Shown: piece after piece, positions 51,609-61,000 of the stretch
How the letters are laid out: each line of letters begins with the position of its first letter
Position numbering within the stretch: the stretch's first letter is position 1
Assembly: GCA_016789455.1 (NCBI GenBank)
Contig: JAEUQU010000002.1
Span: forward strand, 1,223,938 to 1,287,937
Direction of reading: 5' to 3'
Length of the DNA: 64,000 nucleotides
DNA from: Candidatus Saccharibacteria bacterium
GTDB lineage: Bacteria > Patescibacteriota > Saccharimonadia > Saccharimonadales > Saccharimonadaceae
The notes under the pieces: generated by a model
Seen by the model: only the letters and a program-made list of their open reading frames with translations
Databases searched by the model: none
Told to the model about the DNA's origin: nothing
Made by a program: the position numbers and the translations under genes

Positions 51609-52127
51609 TCAGGGTGAATCGCTGAAGTGCATCGGCCCCCAGTAGAACGCGGGGCAGTGTCCGGCCCGAGTGACGGTGTCGGTCAGTCCGGGGTCCTCCG
51701 CGAAGGGCACGACGATGCCATCCCGCGACGAACGGCAGCCGATGGCCCAGCTGCCGTCAGGGCGTCGCTCGGCATCGAAGCTGCGGTGGTCGTGGGTATG
51801 CAGTCTGCCGGCCAGCGGTTCACTGCCGGGCAGCAGCTGGAGCTTGGAAAAGCCGGTCAGGCCAGCCTCATCGGCCGATTCCAGCACTGCCAAGCGGACG
51901 CTGGACGCGGCCGGGTCCGCCTGCTGCCTCTGGATGTCGTACCAGGTGGTGCCGGCGGCGACGCCGAGCGCCACCGCCAGCACGGCGAACAGGCTGGCAA
52001 ACACCCAACGCCCATCCGGCCCCCACCTCATAAAGCAGAAGGCCATGGCCGCCAGGCCAAGAGTCAGGACGGCGTAGACGTTCATGGTTGTGATGCGGTC
52101 GGCCAGGTCGAGCCATATGGTACTCAC
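51609..52127 (-). CDS. Two-helix membrane protein, paralogue A
   Basis: 172 aa from the GTG at 52127, supported by AAGGGAG upstream; the longer frame to 52238 runs through the promoter. Two N-terminal helices (NVYAVLTLGLAAMAFCFMRW and WVFASLFAVLAVALGVAAGT), then an exported domain of about 105 residues with two Cys (AIGCRSSRDG and AGHCPAF). The pattern 'P-G-x-W-x(2)-x-C-x(2)-S..DG ... C-P-A' is shared with the neighbouring 52264 protein, so the two are paralogues. No outside family recognised. Confidence 0.7.
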   Translation of the reverse strand: MSTIWLDLADRITTMNVYAVLTLGLAAMAFCFMRWGPDGRWVFASLFAVLAVALGVAAGTTWYDIQRQQADPAASSVRLAVLESADEAGLTGFSKLQLLPGSEPLAGRLHTHDHRSFDAERRPDGSWAIGCRSSRDGIVVPFAEDPGLTDTVTRAGHCPAFYWGPMHFSDSP

Positions 52128-52219
52128 GCAGGACTCCCTTCCGGGGAACAATTGAAGCGACTTGACATTTATTTTTATACAATATTTCACGCGAAAATAC
52201 AATGGCGCCCATGCAAAAA

Positions 52220-52259
52220 CCCGCCCTTCCCTCTCCAAACTGCGGAGGGGAAGGGCGGG
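52220..52259 (-). terminator. Strong terminator of the 52264 gene
   Basis: Perfect 12-bp CCCGCCCTTCCC/GGGAAGGGCGGG plus inner CTCC/GGAG; on the minus strand followed by TTTTT. Confidence 0.85.
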
Positions 52260-52263
52260 CGTA

Positions 52264-52800
52264 CTACCAGGGCCACCATCCAGAGGCCTGCTGGGGCAGC
52301 GGCGGGTTGACCGTGCCAGGCGCCGGACAGGTGCCGATGTTCAGCGGCACCAGCGTCAGGGGATCGGCCTGGGTGAGGTTGACCTGTCGGCCGTCGCTGG
52401 TGGTGCAGGACACCTCCCAGGGGCCGCCCGGCTTGCGGACGGCCTGCACGGTCATGCCAGGGAAGCCGCCTTCACTGTCGACCTCGACGACGGCCCGTTG
52501 CGGGTCGCTGTCCAGGTCGACCAGCATGTCGACAATCTTGGTGTGGAAGATGTCGTGCGTGGCCTCCGTCAGCTCGGTGCGGGCGCGATCGTTGTCGGCG
52601 CCGACCGAGCTGATGACCTCCACGATACGCCAGCCCACGAAGCCCAGGCAGACCAGTCCCACCACCAGACAGACGATGAAGGCGGGGAGCTGCGAGTACT
52701 TCTTGGTGAGCCTTGACCCGAGCCAGACGCTGATGAACAGGCCGAGCATGCCCAGAACGAGCAGGGGGATGTACCACGAGTCGAACACGATGCGCTGCAC
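52264..52800 (-). CDS. Two-helix membrane protein, paralogue B
   Basis: 178 aa from the GTG at 52800 (AAGGAGG 7 nt upstream). Two helices (WYIPLLVLGMLGLFISVWLG and FIVCLVVGLVCLGFVGWRIV) and an exported domain of about 115 residues with Cys in WEVSCTTSDG and IGTCPAP. The C-terminal half aligns by eye with the 51609 protein. Its end is Pro/Gln/Trp-rich (NPPLPQQASGWWPW). Own AT-rich promoter near 52840-52875. Confidence 0.7.
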   Translation of the reverse strand: MQRIVFDSWYIPLLVLGMLGLFISVWLGSRLTKKYSQLPAFIVCLVVGLVCLGFVGWRIVEVISSVGADNDRARTELTEATHDIFHTKIVDMLVDLDSDPQRAVVEVDSEGGFPGMTVQAVRKPGGPWEVSCTTSDGRQVNLTQADPLTLVPLNIGTCPAPGTVNPPLPQQASGWWPW

Positions 52801-52890
52801 TGCGCTGCCTCCTTGAAGGGCGGGGTGGATGTCGAACGACTGTAGGTATAATACAATAAAAATAATAAAAAGCAAGAGAAAGAATAATTA

Positions 52891-52966
52891 TGGTGGGGCC
52901 AGCTGGACTTGAACCAGCGACCAATCGGTTATGAGCCGACTGCTCTAACCACTGAGCTATGGCCCC
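52891..52966 (-). tRNA. tRNA-Met (CAU), elongator type
   Basis: 76 nt including an encoded CCA. Minus-strand cloverleaf: acceptor GGGGCCA/TGGCCCC fully paired (so not an initiator), D-arm AGCTCAGTGGTTAGAGC, anticodon stem GTCGG/CCGAT with loop CTCATAA, T-arm GCTGG-TTCAAGT-CCAGC. A lysidine-modified tRNA-Ile2 (read CAU) cannot be fully excluded. Confidence 0.93.
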
Positions 52967-53072
52967 ATGCCTGAGTCTTGCCGGGCGTACCAGAACATTG
53001 TAATTTAACAGCGGTGTGCATACAATAGGAGGGGATAAGTACCTCTGTACGACATACGAAAAAACTAACACC

Positions 53073-53504
53073 ATGCACGCCTCACTCACCGACCACATCA
53101 AAAAGCGCCTGAGCCTCAGCGGCCTGATCGGGCTGGTTCTGATCGCCCTGGTGGGCATGCTGGTAGCCGGCGCCGTCCAGGCTATCCAGGACAACTTCCG
53201 CGAGCAGATCCGGCTGGACAGCATGGCGCAGGAGGTGGCGCTGCTGGAGTTGGAGGTGGAGACGCAGCGGTTTGAAAATCTCTATTATAAGACCGATGAG
53301 TACCTGGACCTGCAGGCCCGGGAACTGCTGAACAAGGGGTCGCCTGGGGAGACACTGATCATCCTGCCGGACAATGGCATAGAAGATACGGCCCACGACG
53401 ACGACCTTAGCGTGGAGACCCCCACCAGTGCCGAGCCGCCGCTCAAGGATCGCAGCAACGTGGAGCAGTGGCTGTACTTCCTCTTTGGCAACAAGAATAA
53501 ATAG
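53073..53504 (+). CDS. DivIC/FtsB-like septum protein
   Basis: 143 aa from the ATG at 53073. Short cytoplasmic head (ASLTDHIKKRLSLSG), one helix (LIGLVLIALVGMLVAGAVQA), a coiled coil (REQIRLDSMAQEVALLELEV, TQRFENLYYKTDEYLDLQAR) and the family's post-coil stretch ELLNKGSPGETLIILPDNG. Such proteins link FtsL and FtsQ in the divisome. The acidic tail DDDLSVETPTSAEPP and the WLYFLFG end are as in CPR homologues. It is flanked by tRNA genes; its mRNA starts at a TACAAT near 53022, giving a leader of about 45 nt. Confidence 0.85.
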   Translation: MHASLTDHIKKRLSLSGLIGLVLIALVGMLVAGAVQAIQDNFREQIRLDSMAQEVALLELEVETQRFENLYYKTDEYLDLQARELLNKGSPGETLIILPDNGIEDTAHDDDLSVETPTSAEPPLKDRSNVEQWLYFLFGNKNK

Positions 53505-53533
53505 CGGTGCTGCGGGGTGCGCCTCGGCAGGTT

Positions 53534-53562
53534 TTGACTGCGGCGAAAAGATATGCTACTTT
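53534..53562 (+). promoter_or_regulatory. Promoter of the initiator tRNA
   Basis: TTGACT (53534-53539), 17-nt spacer, TACTTT (53557-53562). Confidence 0.65.
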
Positions 53563-53617
53563 AATAGTAGATAGAGCGTGCAGGTTCGCTAAGAATCTTG
53601 CATGACTCGCCATATAT

Positions 53618-53695
53618 CGCGGGGTGGAGCAGTCTGGTCAGCTCGCGTGGCTCATAACCACGAGGTCGTAAGTTCAAATCTTACCCCCGCTACCA
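53618..53695 (+). tRNA. Initiator tRNA-fMet (CAU)
   Basis: 78 nt with encoded CCA. Acceptor CGCGGGG/CCCCGCT has the initiator hallmark of an unpaired first position (C1 with U72; most bacteria have C1-A72). D-arm GAGC...GCTC with a 10-nt loop, anticodon stem CGTGG-CTCATAA-CCACG, T-arm GTAAG-TTCAAAT-CTTAC. The three conserved G-C pairs above the anticodon loop (29-31 with 39-41) are reduced to two: position 29-41 is U-A. Confidence 0.93.
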
Positions 53696-53703
53696 AGAAA
53701 AGT

Positions 53704-53728
53704 GCCTGACGGTTTGTCGGGCTTTTTT
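53704..53728 (+). terminator. Terminator of the tRNA-fMet gene
   Basis: GCCTGAC-GGTTT-GTCGGGC with six T. Confidence 0.9.
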
Positions 53729-53842
53729 CTACTTAAGAATTTGGTCGGTCGAAGAAAAGAGAACGGCACCACTGGATGTGGTGCCGGTTGAAGCGTACGC
53801 GCCTGCGAGCATCGGAGCGGCAGGAGCGCTCGGACGCCGCTG

Positions 53843-54382
53843 TCACACGTGGCCGGCGATGAGCCGCTCGGTCAAGAAGGCGACATTGTCCAGGTCATAC
53901 AACGGCATCAGCCAGTTGTCCCCGGGCCTGGCATCCTCTCTAACCCACAGGTGCGGTAGATGCGACTTGCCCGGTACTGGCTGCATACTCGACGAGTGGC
54001 ACTCGTAACCCTCTCCTGTGGTGGTAACGAGTGCGCCGGGGCTACTCTCTTCGTCGTTGGACCATGCTGCTGCGATCAACCATCCGTGTAAGGGAAGTGT
54101 TCTGAAATCGCCGCGGTGAACGTAAGTCGTGGTCCTGCGGAAGATGCCTCTGGTCTCAGGTGTCGCTACGGCGTAGGCTAGCTGAAGGGGCTGTACGCCG
54201 TGGCGCCGCATGGCGGTTATAAACATCTGGGCGTTGGCGCGAGCCTTGCTTGCGCGCGCTGCAGCTTCACGATCGGACTGAACCATCTCGGCATGCCGGG
54301 CCAGTTCCAGATTCTGTCGTTTCTGCAGGCGACGGGTCAATTCGTCCACGAGATTCTCCAATAGTGCAGAGGGTACGTACAT
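53843..54382 (-). CDS. Orphan 179-aa soluble protein with an N-terminal helix bundle
   Basis: Residues 5-65 are helical and charged (LENLVDELTRRLQKRQNLEL, SDREAAARASKARANAQMFI), probably coiled coil. The rest is a small alpha/beta domain (TTTYVHRGDFRTLPLHGWLI, LVTTTGEGYECHSSS, a NWLMPLYDLDNVAFLTERLI end). No family recognised. On the minus strand TACAGT ends 4 nt before the ATG with no Shine-Dalgarno, so a leaderless mRNA is possible. A GGCACCA/TGGTGCC hairpin near 53765-53785 probably ends it. Confidence 0.65.
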   Translation of the reverse strand: MYVPSALLENLVDELTRRLQKRQNLELARHAEMVQSDREAAARASKARANAQMFITAMRRHGVQPLQLAYAVATPETRGIFRRTTTYVHRGDFRTLPLHGWLIAAAWSNDEESSPGALVTTTGEGYECHSSSMQPVPGKSHLPHLWVREDARPGDNWLMPLYDLDNVAFLTERLIAGHV

Positions 54383-54540
54383 TACAACTGTAACATATTT
54401 TTAAATTATTACAATAGTCGTATGCTACAAATCGTGGAAGTAAACCTCGCTAAACAAATATTTGATTAAAGTATACAACTATATTTGTGGCATCCATAGA
54501 GATTAGAAGGCACAAATTACAGAGGTACAAAAGCAGAAAT

Positions 54541-54583
54541 GCCCCGCATGGGCGGAGCATTCCTGCTGCACGCCTGGCGGGGC
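54541..54583 (-). terminator. Long GC hairpin at the 3' end of the 54658 gene
   Basis: GCCCCGC/GCGGGGC outer stem with inner GGCG/CGCC; about 75 nt past the stop. Confidence 0.55.
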
Positions 54584-54657
54584 GGTATAGATGTTCAAGC
54601 GATAGTACGAGTGCAGGGTAGTGCCGTGCGGTCGTGCTCCTTGCTGGGGTGCGAGTG

Positions 54658-55059
54658 TCAGCTGGCGACGGCGAGGGTCTCGGAACCGCCATCGGTGGCC
54701 GCGGCGTCCACCTCCTGGCAGAACTCCGCGTGCAGCTCGTCGACGTTGATGGTGGAGTCGGCGGTGGCCAGCAGCTCGAGGAGCTCCCGGTTGTGCTGCT
54801 TGACGGTGGCTGGCGAGCCGAGGCCGTCGTGGGTCTCGGCCAGGATGCCGGCCAGGTCGCCGTCGAGCTCGGTGCAGTGGCGCTCGGCCAGTGCCAGCAG
54901 CTCGAGGGCGATGGTGGGGTAGGCCTCGGCGAATGAGGCGTAGGCACCGCGCAGGCCGGCCTTGGCGCGGCTGAGGTCGGCGGTGGCCTCGTCCAGTTCG
55001 GCATCGGCGTGGGCCTTGTGGGCGACGTCCAGGACGTCGGTATCGAGGGTCACGGTCAT
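54658..55059 (-). CDS. Orphan 133-aa acidic helical protein
   Basis: Start at the ATG 55059, 8 nt after CGGAG; a GTG at 55068 and an ATG at 55065 are in frame. Strongly acidic and Ala/Leu/Asp-rich, almost all helix (DVLDVAHKAHADAELDEATA, PTIALELLALAERHCTELDG, HNRELLELLATADSTINVDE). No signal peptide, no family. A scaffold or protein-binding helix bundle is possible. Confidence 0.6.
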   Translation of the reverse strand: MTVTLDTDVLDVAHKAHADAELDEATADLSRAKAGLRGAYASFAEAYPTIALELLALAERHCTELDGDLAGILAETHDGLGSPATVKQHNRELLELLATADSTINVDELHAEFCQEVDAAATDGGSETLAVAS

Positions 55060-55389
55060 GTACATCACTCCGTAGGTCGGTTCGTTTAAAAAACAGCCGC
55101 CAGGCGTGCAGTGGTTCGCTTGAACAGATGAGCACGGGTGCTCAAGGCAAGAGTAAAATAAGATAGGCCGTTACGCAAGCATAAGCAAGATAAATGTGCT
55201 GTGAAATTTCGTACATTAATTGTTTTTTCATTAACTCGTATGAAAAGTTTCCTAATTATGTATACATCGAGTACAATATATCGTGCAAGGCTAGTTTGTA
55301 ATTCGACATGTTCCAGTAGGCAACAGGCGGGACAAAGTTAGTAGGTCGACTGTATTTTAGAAAGATTTTTAGATAGGTAGATAGCAATA
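55060..55389. other. AT-rich intergenic region / long leader of the RRM gene
   Basis: No convincing ORF. It holds the promoter of the minus-strand gene (around 55100-55190) and a likely promoter for the RRM gene (TACAAT near 55272), leaving a leader of about 110 nt. Cold-shock or RNA-binding genes often have such long leaders for self-control. Confidence 0.5.
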
Positions 55390-55722
55390 GTGAAACTTTT
55401 TGTAGGCAGCCTGCCTTTCTCTACGACTGACGACGAACTGCGCGAGCTCTTTAGCGCGCACGGTACCGTTGACTCAGCTCGCGTCATGACTGACCGCGAG
55501 ACCAACCGCTCACGCGGTTTTGGCTTCGTAGAAATGGGCAACGATGATGAAGCCAAGAAAGCCATCGAAGCACTGAACAACAGTGATATCGGCGGCCGCA
55601 ACATCGTCGTCAACGAAGCTCGTCCCCGCGAAGACCGCCCACGCCGTGATTTTAACGGTGGCGGCGGTTACGACCGCAATGGCGGTGGTAACGGTGGCAG
55701 CTTCCGTCAGCGTAGCTGGTAA
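55390..55722 (+). CDS. RRM-type RNA-binding protein
   Basis: 110 aa, GTG start. One RRM (1-80) with RNP2 LFVGSL (residues 3-8) and RNP1 RGFGFVEM, beta-alpha-beta-beta-alpha-beta order clear, then a Gly/Asn/Arg-rich tail (NGGGGYDRNGGGNGGSFRQR). Same build as cyanobacterial and other bacterial Rbp cold-inducible proteins; it binds single-stranded RNA and may act as an RNA chaperone. The long AT-rich leader is consistent with temperature or feedback control. Followed by a terminator. Confidence 0.93.
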   Translation: MKLFVGSLPFSTTDDELRELFSAHGTVDSARVMTDRETNRSRGFGFVEMGNDDEAKKAIEALNNSDIGGRNIVVNEARPREDRPRRDFNGGGGYDRNGGGNGGSFRQRSW

Positions 55723-55750
55723 TTCGGTAACGAATCACCGGTACGATAAG

Positions 55751-55779
55751 AGCACGCTTCAGTGATGGGGCGTGCTTTT
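55751..55779 (+). terminator. Rho-independent terminator
   Basis: AGCACGC/GCGTGCT stem, 12-nt loop, TTTT. Confidence 0.8.
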
Positions 55780-55894
55780 GTTTGGGTAATGACTGCGATT
55801 AAGCTATCATTTCCTGACCGCTTCGGCTGGTGCTTCAAGCACATGGCGGTATCGATAAGTCTTAAAGTTGTAATAAAGCGATCAACTGTCAGCA

Positions 55895-55923
55895 TTGACA
55901 AAACTATTACAATTTGGTATAAT
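55895..55923 (+). promoter_or_regulatory. Perfect consensus promoter
   Basis: TTGACA (55895-55900), exactly 17 nt, TATAAT (55918-55923); leader of about 13 nt. Confidence 0.92.
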
Positions 55924-55942
55924 TATAGTAATAGGAGTCTTT

Positions 55943-56878
55943 ATGTCACGAGCCCATCTCAAAACTGCCTTTAATCTGTCTGATGCAGCCAAGTACCGCA
56001 TAGGAGCATTGCTCGCCTTTCTTGCAATCGTTATTATCGCTACCGCCGATGTCTCTGGCATAGCCCCATCTTCGTCTGTAGAGTCACAGCAAGCCACCGC
56101 CCAGCCAGCCAAGAGCGGCAAAGGTATTACTCCAGCAAAAGCAGATGAACCGCACAAAGCTGATGCTCTGAATGTCCAAGCAGAAGGCGAATCGACCGCA
56201 CAGCGAGGTGCGAAGCCAATAGCTGGCAATGCGGCACCCGCACCCGCTGCCGCTAACAACCAGGCCATACCGAGCATCGTCTTCAGCCCCTCGAGCGCAC
56301 CTGTCCCCAAAGGCGGCACAGGCGGCGTCGTGACGGTAAGCCTCTCCGACGGCAAGGCTGCCAACTTTGGCGATTCCCTCTACTGCGGAGGTGTCTTGGG
56401 CACTGCCATCGGTCAGACGGCAACCAGCAAGTCCTACCGTTTCAAAGCCGAGCGGCATGCGAGCGTCGGTAGCTGTACCGTGCCGATGGTTGTCAGTGCG
56501 TCAGTGCAGGGCAAAAAGATGCTGCTCCGTGGCAGCATGACCGTCATCGTGACGCCTCCTGCTGACTTCGCAGTCCGCAATACCTCGCCACAGGCGGCAC
56601 GGCTCAACTCGGGCAGTGTCCGTTTCACCTTCGACATAGAACTTATCAACGGCCATAACGGCGGCCTGGTCAAGACGCTGACCGACGCAGGCCCCGGTGC
56701 GCAGTGGCGCATGCTTTCCGTGACAGAAGGCGAGCTGATAGTAACGCGTGATGCGGCAACTATGCCGGCGGGCATATACGACTACCGCATTATGGTCTCT
56801 GATAACTCGGCTGAGTTTGATGACTATAATGGTTCGCGTAACAAGTATGTGACGTTCAGGGTTGAAGCTATCGACTGA
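55943..56878 (+). CDS. Exported two-domain protein of unknown function
   Basis: 311 aa from the ATG at 55943 (TAGGAG upstream; the longer frame starts inside the promoter). Membrane anchor about 18-37 (YRIGALLAFLAIVIIATADV), a low-complexity linker (about 40-105) rich in Ala/Lys/Pro, then two beta-rich domains: about 110-195 (FSPSSAPVPKGGTGGVVTVS, with Cys in LYCGGVLG and GSCTVPM) and 200-311 (GSVRFTFDIELINGHNGGLV, AGIYDYRIMVSDNSAEFDDY). They look like Ig-like sandwiches. A perfect-consensus promoter implies strong expression. No family named. Confidence 0.75.
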   Translation: MSRAHLKTAFNLSDAAKYRIGALLAFLAIVIIATADVSGIAPSSSVESQQATAQPAKSGKGITPAKADEPHKADALNVQAEGESTAQRGAKPIAGNAAPAPAAANNQAIPSIVFSPSSAPVPKGGTGGVVTVSLSDGKAANFGDSLYCGGVLGTAIGQTATSKSYRFKAERHASVGSCTVPMVVSASVQGKKMLLRGSMTVIVTPPADFAVRNTSPQAARLNSGSVRFTFDIELINGHNGGLVKTLTDAGPGAQWRMLSVTEGELIVTRDAATMPAGIYDYRIMVSDNSAEFDDYNGSRNKYVTFRVEAID

Positions 56879-56907
56879 CCTCTTGTAGATAGATAAGATA
56901 AAGGTAT

Positions 56908-57864
56908 ATGTTAGTACGTCCAATCCCTCGTGAAGAACTTAGCGAAGCGCAGCTGGCCCGTGGCTCTGAAGCATGCGACATGCTTGATCCCGATGAGCTC
57001 TACATCGTCACGGGTATCAGAGTGGATGTCGGGGTAATCGATTGGTTTCCTACGTCCAAACAGCGTATCGGTTGGTCTGCGCCGTTTCGCAAACCCAGGC
57101 TGCCCAGCAGAGAATCTTCCGCCTTTTTCTGCTGCGGAATGGCCAATGACACGACTGACCAAATGGTATACGTAGCCGATACGTTCACGGTCGTTGATGG
57201 CAGGGTGCCAAGTTCGTGGGTGACTGACGTGGTTCATACTGAAGGCGGAACCAATATGATCACGAGCGCTCCGGTATGGGTTGACGACCTTCGCACCGAG
57301 GGTATTACGTGGTTCGAACAGTTCTATGATGGGGAGGTAGACCCTGGCTCCATGCGTGAGTGTATCGCCGAGTCTATACTTATGCATAAGCAGCAGATTT
57401 TGGAGCACATGAAGACCCATGATGATTGCGCCTTTGCCTGGTCTGATGAAGTACGGGACATACTAAAAGCACCTGACGTTCAAAGTTACTTGGAGGCAGT
57501 AAAACTGTCTAAGGAAGAACAAGCCAAGATTCCTCCCGAAGATCATATCAGTATCATCGGAAGGTTTACGGGTGACAATGGGCTTGGCACGAAGGCTGAG
57601 CGGCAAGCCGCCTGCGACCTGGCGGAGGAACTCAAGCGACATATGCCCGAGGGAGCATACGTCGACGACCTTTTGTTTACCGAGGAAGAAGTAATATTGG
57701 GTTTACGAGGCCCATCGGCTGATGATATCTGGACATCAGTCAAAGATGTAGTGAAAGATTCTGTGGCCGTAAAAAGCGGAAAAGATTTCAAGGCAGTCGT
57801 ATGGTACGGCTTGGATAACGATACGGATGTGAAAGTTTTGGACCCGGATCTTCAAATACGGTAG
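56908..57864 (+). CDS. Orphan 318-aa soluble protein
   Basis: No family recognised. Alpha/beta composition without signal or membrane helix; AAAGGT precedes the ATG. Segments such as DELYIVTGIRVDVGVIDWFP, SSAFFCCGMANDTTDQMVYV, AESILMHKQQILEHMKTHDD and a C-terminal VVKDSVAVKSGKDFKAVVWY. It is slightly less GC-rich than its neighbours. It lies 29 nt after the exported protein gene and may share its promoter. Confidence 0.65.
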   Translation: MLVRPIPREELSEAQLARGSEACDMLDPDELYIVTGIRVDVGVIDWFPTSKQRIGWSAPFRKPRLPSRESSAFFCCGMANDTTDQMVYVADTFTVVDGRVPSSWVTDVVHTEGGTNMITSAPVWVDDLRTEGITWFEQFYDGEVDPGSMRECIAESILMHKQQILEHMKTHDDCAFAWSDEVRDILKAPDVQSYLEAVKLSKEEQAKIPPEDHISIIGRFTGDNGLGTKAERQAACDLAEELKRHMPEGAYVDDLLFTEEEVILGLRGPSADDIWTSVKDVVKDSVAVKSGKDFKAVVWYGLDNDTDVKVLDPDLQIR

Positions 57865-58054
57865 CGGGTTAGTTAAGTATATAACCCGAGGCTAGGCTAT
57901 TTTTATTCTTTAAGGTATTGCTACTTTTTTGCCGACAGATTACCCACTCTTTACCGTGCCGCTTGCTAGATACTTAAACCTTATTTAATCAATCTTGTAG
58001 CAGCTGGCCGCCCATGTATGATTAAGGTAACGGCTTAACAGAAAAGGGTGGGGC
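57865..58054. other. Intergenic region before the giant surface protein gene
   Basis: AT-rich, no ORF; a hyphenated GGGTTA...TAACCC repeat at about 57868-57886 may terminate the upstream gene. AAAAGGGTGGGG precedes the ATG at 58055. Confidence 0.45.
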
Positions 58055-61000
58055 ATGCGAAGCAATCTTTTGCGGCGTTTGGTATCAAGGCGGGAAAAAT
58101 CGGCGAACTATGGTCTGCCGTCAGTAAAACGGACAAAGCACAAACTGGTGAAACGAACAGTCCTGCTGGCTATGGCGGGGCTGCTTGTGTTTACGGCGGC
58201 AGAGCCGAATAGTCTATTAGCGCTGGATGTCTTGAATCTCTTCGACAAGAAGGACTCGGGCGTCATTGATACTAGTGGTGTGGCTGCCATGGAGCAGGTT
58301 GAAGCTAAGCAGCAGCCAGCAACAGACTCGGATGTCTCTGGTGGCGACCTGGGCGGCATCCTCGACGCCACCCCGGCTGCACTCGACCCTACCCAAGAGC
58401 CTGAGGGCGGTGAACTTACTAGTGAGCGCACGGCCTTCAGCACGACCTACGACAATGGTGATGGCACAAGGCGTCTCGTCGTCTCTGAAGAGCAAAAGAA
58501 CTTCATTGACCCGACCGACAAGAAGTTCAAGCCGATTGATGATAAGGCGCTCGGTGATACTGCCTACGCCTCAAAGAAGCCGATTGAACCCGTTACGGGC
58601 ATTGTCGGCAAGGACACCCCCAAGCTGACCGACCCGCAGGCCTACAAGATCAAAGCCGGTAATACGGCAATCCATTTCCGTCCCTTCGCCGATGGCACTG
58701 AAGTAAAGATTGGCGGCAAGACACTTACCCTGAAGCCTGTCGGCGCCAAGAACGTCAAGCCATTCGCCCGCACGGACCGCAATGGCGTGCAGCTCGTCAC
58801 ATATAAGAACGCCTGGCCTGGCGTGGATGTTGAGTATGAGACGCGCGGCGAATCACTCAAAGAAAATATCATCATCCACAAGGAAAACTTAACCAACAAT
58901 TTTAAATTCACGGTCGAAGGCGCTAGCCTGCTGCCACATCCTAGCGTTGAGGGCGCGTTTGCCATCGAGGGCCTCGACCCTGCGCACTTCATGTTCTCGC
59001 CACTGAGCATGTTGGTGAATAAGAAGGGTATCACGAGCGAAAAAGCGGTCTCGCAGTCGTTTAATAACGGTACGTTGACTGTGCAGATGGATCAGGCGTG
59101 GTACGCCGCTCGGCAGGCTGAAGACTTTCCACTTGTCATTGACCCGAGCGTTACTACCAATATCGTCAACAACTTCAATGATTACTGGTCGGTAAAGAGC
59201 GATGGCTACGTCTGTGGCTCGACCACCTGCTTTCCAAATGTCGGCCAAATCGATGACAACGGCTGGAAGAGCTGGCGCTCCATATTGAATCTGCCGTTCA
59301 CACAAGCGCATGGCAAGACAATCCTTGCGGCCAACTTGTACCTACCGATGACTGACCGTGCATACTATTGGGGCTCGACTGCTACGCGTGATTTCTGGGT
59401 CAAGGCAGCCGAGTGCATCGGCTTCAACTGCGGTCGTGCCGGTTCTGCGGAAAGTTTTGGCACGGTTGGTACATACGGTAACATCAATGTTTTTGATACC
59501 GTCAACTGGATGAAGAACAACAACCTGACGCACGAGAAACTGTATGTCAGGGGCGAGGAAGGCGCGTACGAATCGTATAAGGCGCTCGAACCAAACGACA
59601 TCCAGCTGACCGTGGTCTACACGACGCCGCCTCCGATGGCAACGCCGATGGCCCAGGGCCCGGAAAACCCCAGCCCGGCCAATAACGGCACGGTAGTGGA
59701 TGTGCAGCCCACTCTCCGCGTCAACCAGCTGGCAGCCAACGACGCCGACGGCCAGCAGATCCGCTACAAGTTCACTGTCAGCTCGACGGGCGGCGGCGGT
59801 ATAGTTGCGGCCTCCGACTGGTCGACGGCTTCAACCTGGACGGTGCCAGATGATATTTTGCAGGATGGCTCAACTTATTACTGGAATGTCGCTACGTACG
59901 ATGGCGATGTCGTGACCAGCCCCGATTGGACACATAGCTTCAAGGTAGACTTCCGCACTGGCAAGGACAGTACGCAGGCGTATGACACGGTCGGGCCGGC
60001 CAGCATCGACCTGGCAACCGGCAACCTGGCAACAAGCACCAGCACGCACTCGATGAGCGCTTTGGGCGGTTCGCTGGGCGTATCGCTTGATTACAACTCG
60101 CCGCAGCGCTCGCGCAACGGCCTGGTGGGCGAGTTCTGGAACATCAACCCGACCGACCCTGGTGTTATTCCAACGACCACCCCGGCCATGACCGGCGTGT
60201 ACGGCACGATTGACCAGAACTGGAACGCCGGCAGTCCGGCTGGCTTGCAGAATGACGGCTTCGTCGCTCGCTGGACCGGTTACTTCACAGCACCCTCCAC
60301 CGGCACCTTTATCTTTGGTGGTGACCACGACGATAACCTGCGCGTTTACGTTAACAACCAGAACGTTTACACCTCTACCATCTGTAGCGGTGCCAGCTGT
60401 TTCGGTTCCGGCGTCAGCCTGACGGCCGGGCAGACTGTGCCGTTCCGCGTGGAGTACAAAGAGGGGGCAGGCAACGCCTTCGTCAAGCTGAAGGTCAAGG
60501 GCGCGGTCACTGAGCGTGTGGTGCCCCGTGAATGGCTGCAGACCGGCGTGCGGGCCGTGGCGCAATCTACCGGCCTGGTGGGTCACTACTACGATGATTA
60601 CGACAATGATCGCCTGTTCCCGAGCGACGACAGTGGCAAATTCCTGACTCGCACCGATAAGATCGTCTCCTTTGATTGGACCGGCACCTCGCCAATTCCT
60701 GGCGGCAAGACCGATAACTTCCTGGTGCGGTGGGTGGGGTACTTTACGGCACCAGTGGCAGGCAACTACACCTTCGGTACATATACGGATGACGGCGCGC
60801 GTCTTTGGGTGAATAACTCAGCCTCACCGGTGGTAGATAAATGGGTGTCACAGCCTTCAGTCATGAACTGGGCGACGTCATCGATTACGCTCACCGCAGG
60901 CCAATCGATCCCCATAAAGATGGAATATTACGAAGCGACCGGTGCCGCCATGGCCCAGCTGAAGGTGAAAGGTGCAGTACCAGAGCAAACGGTGCAAAGC

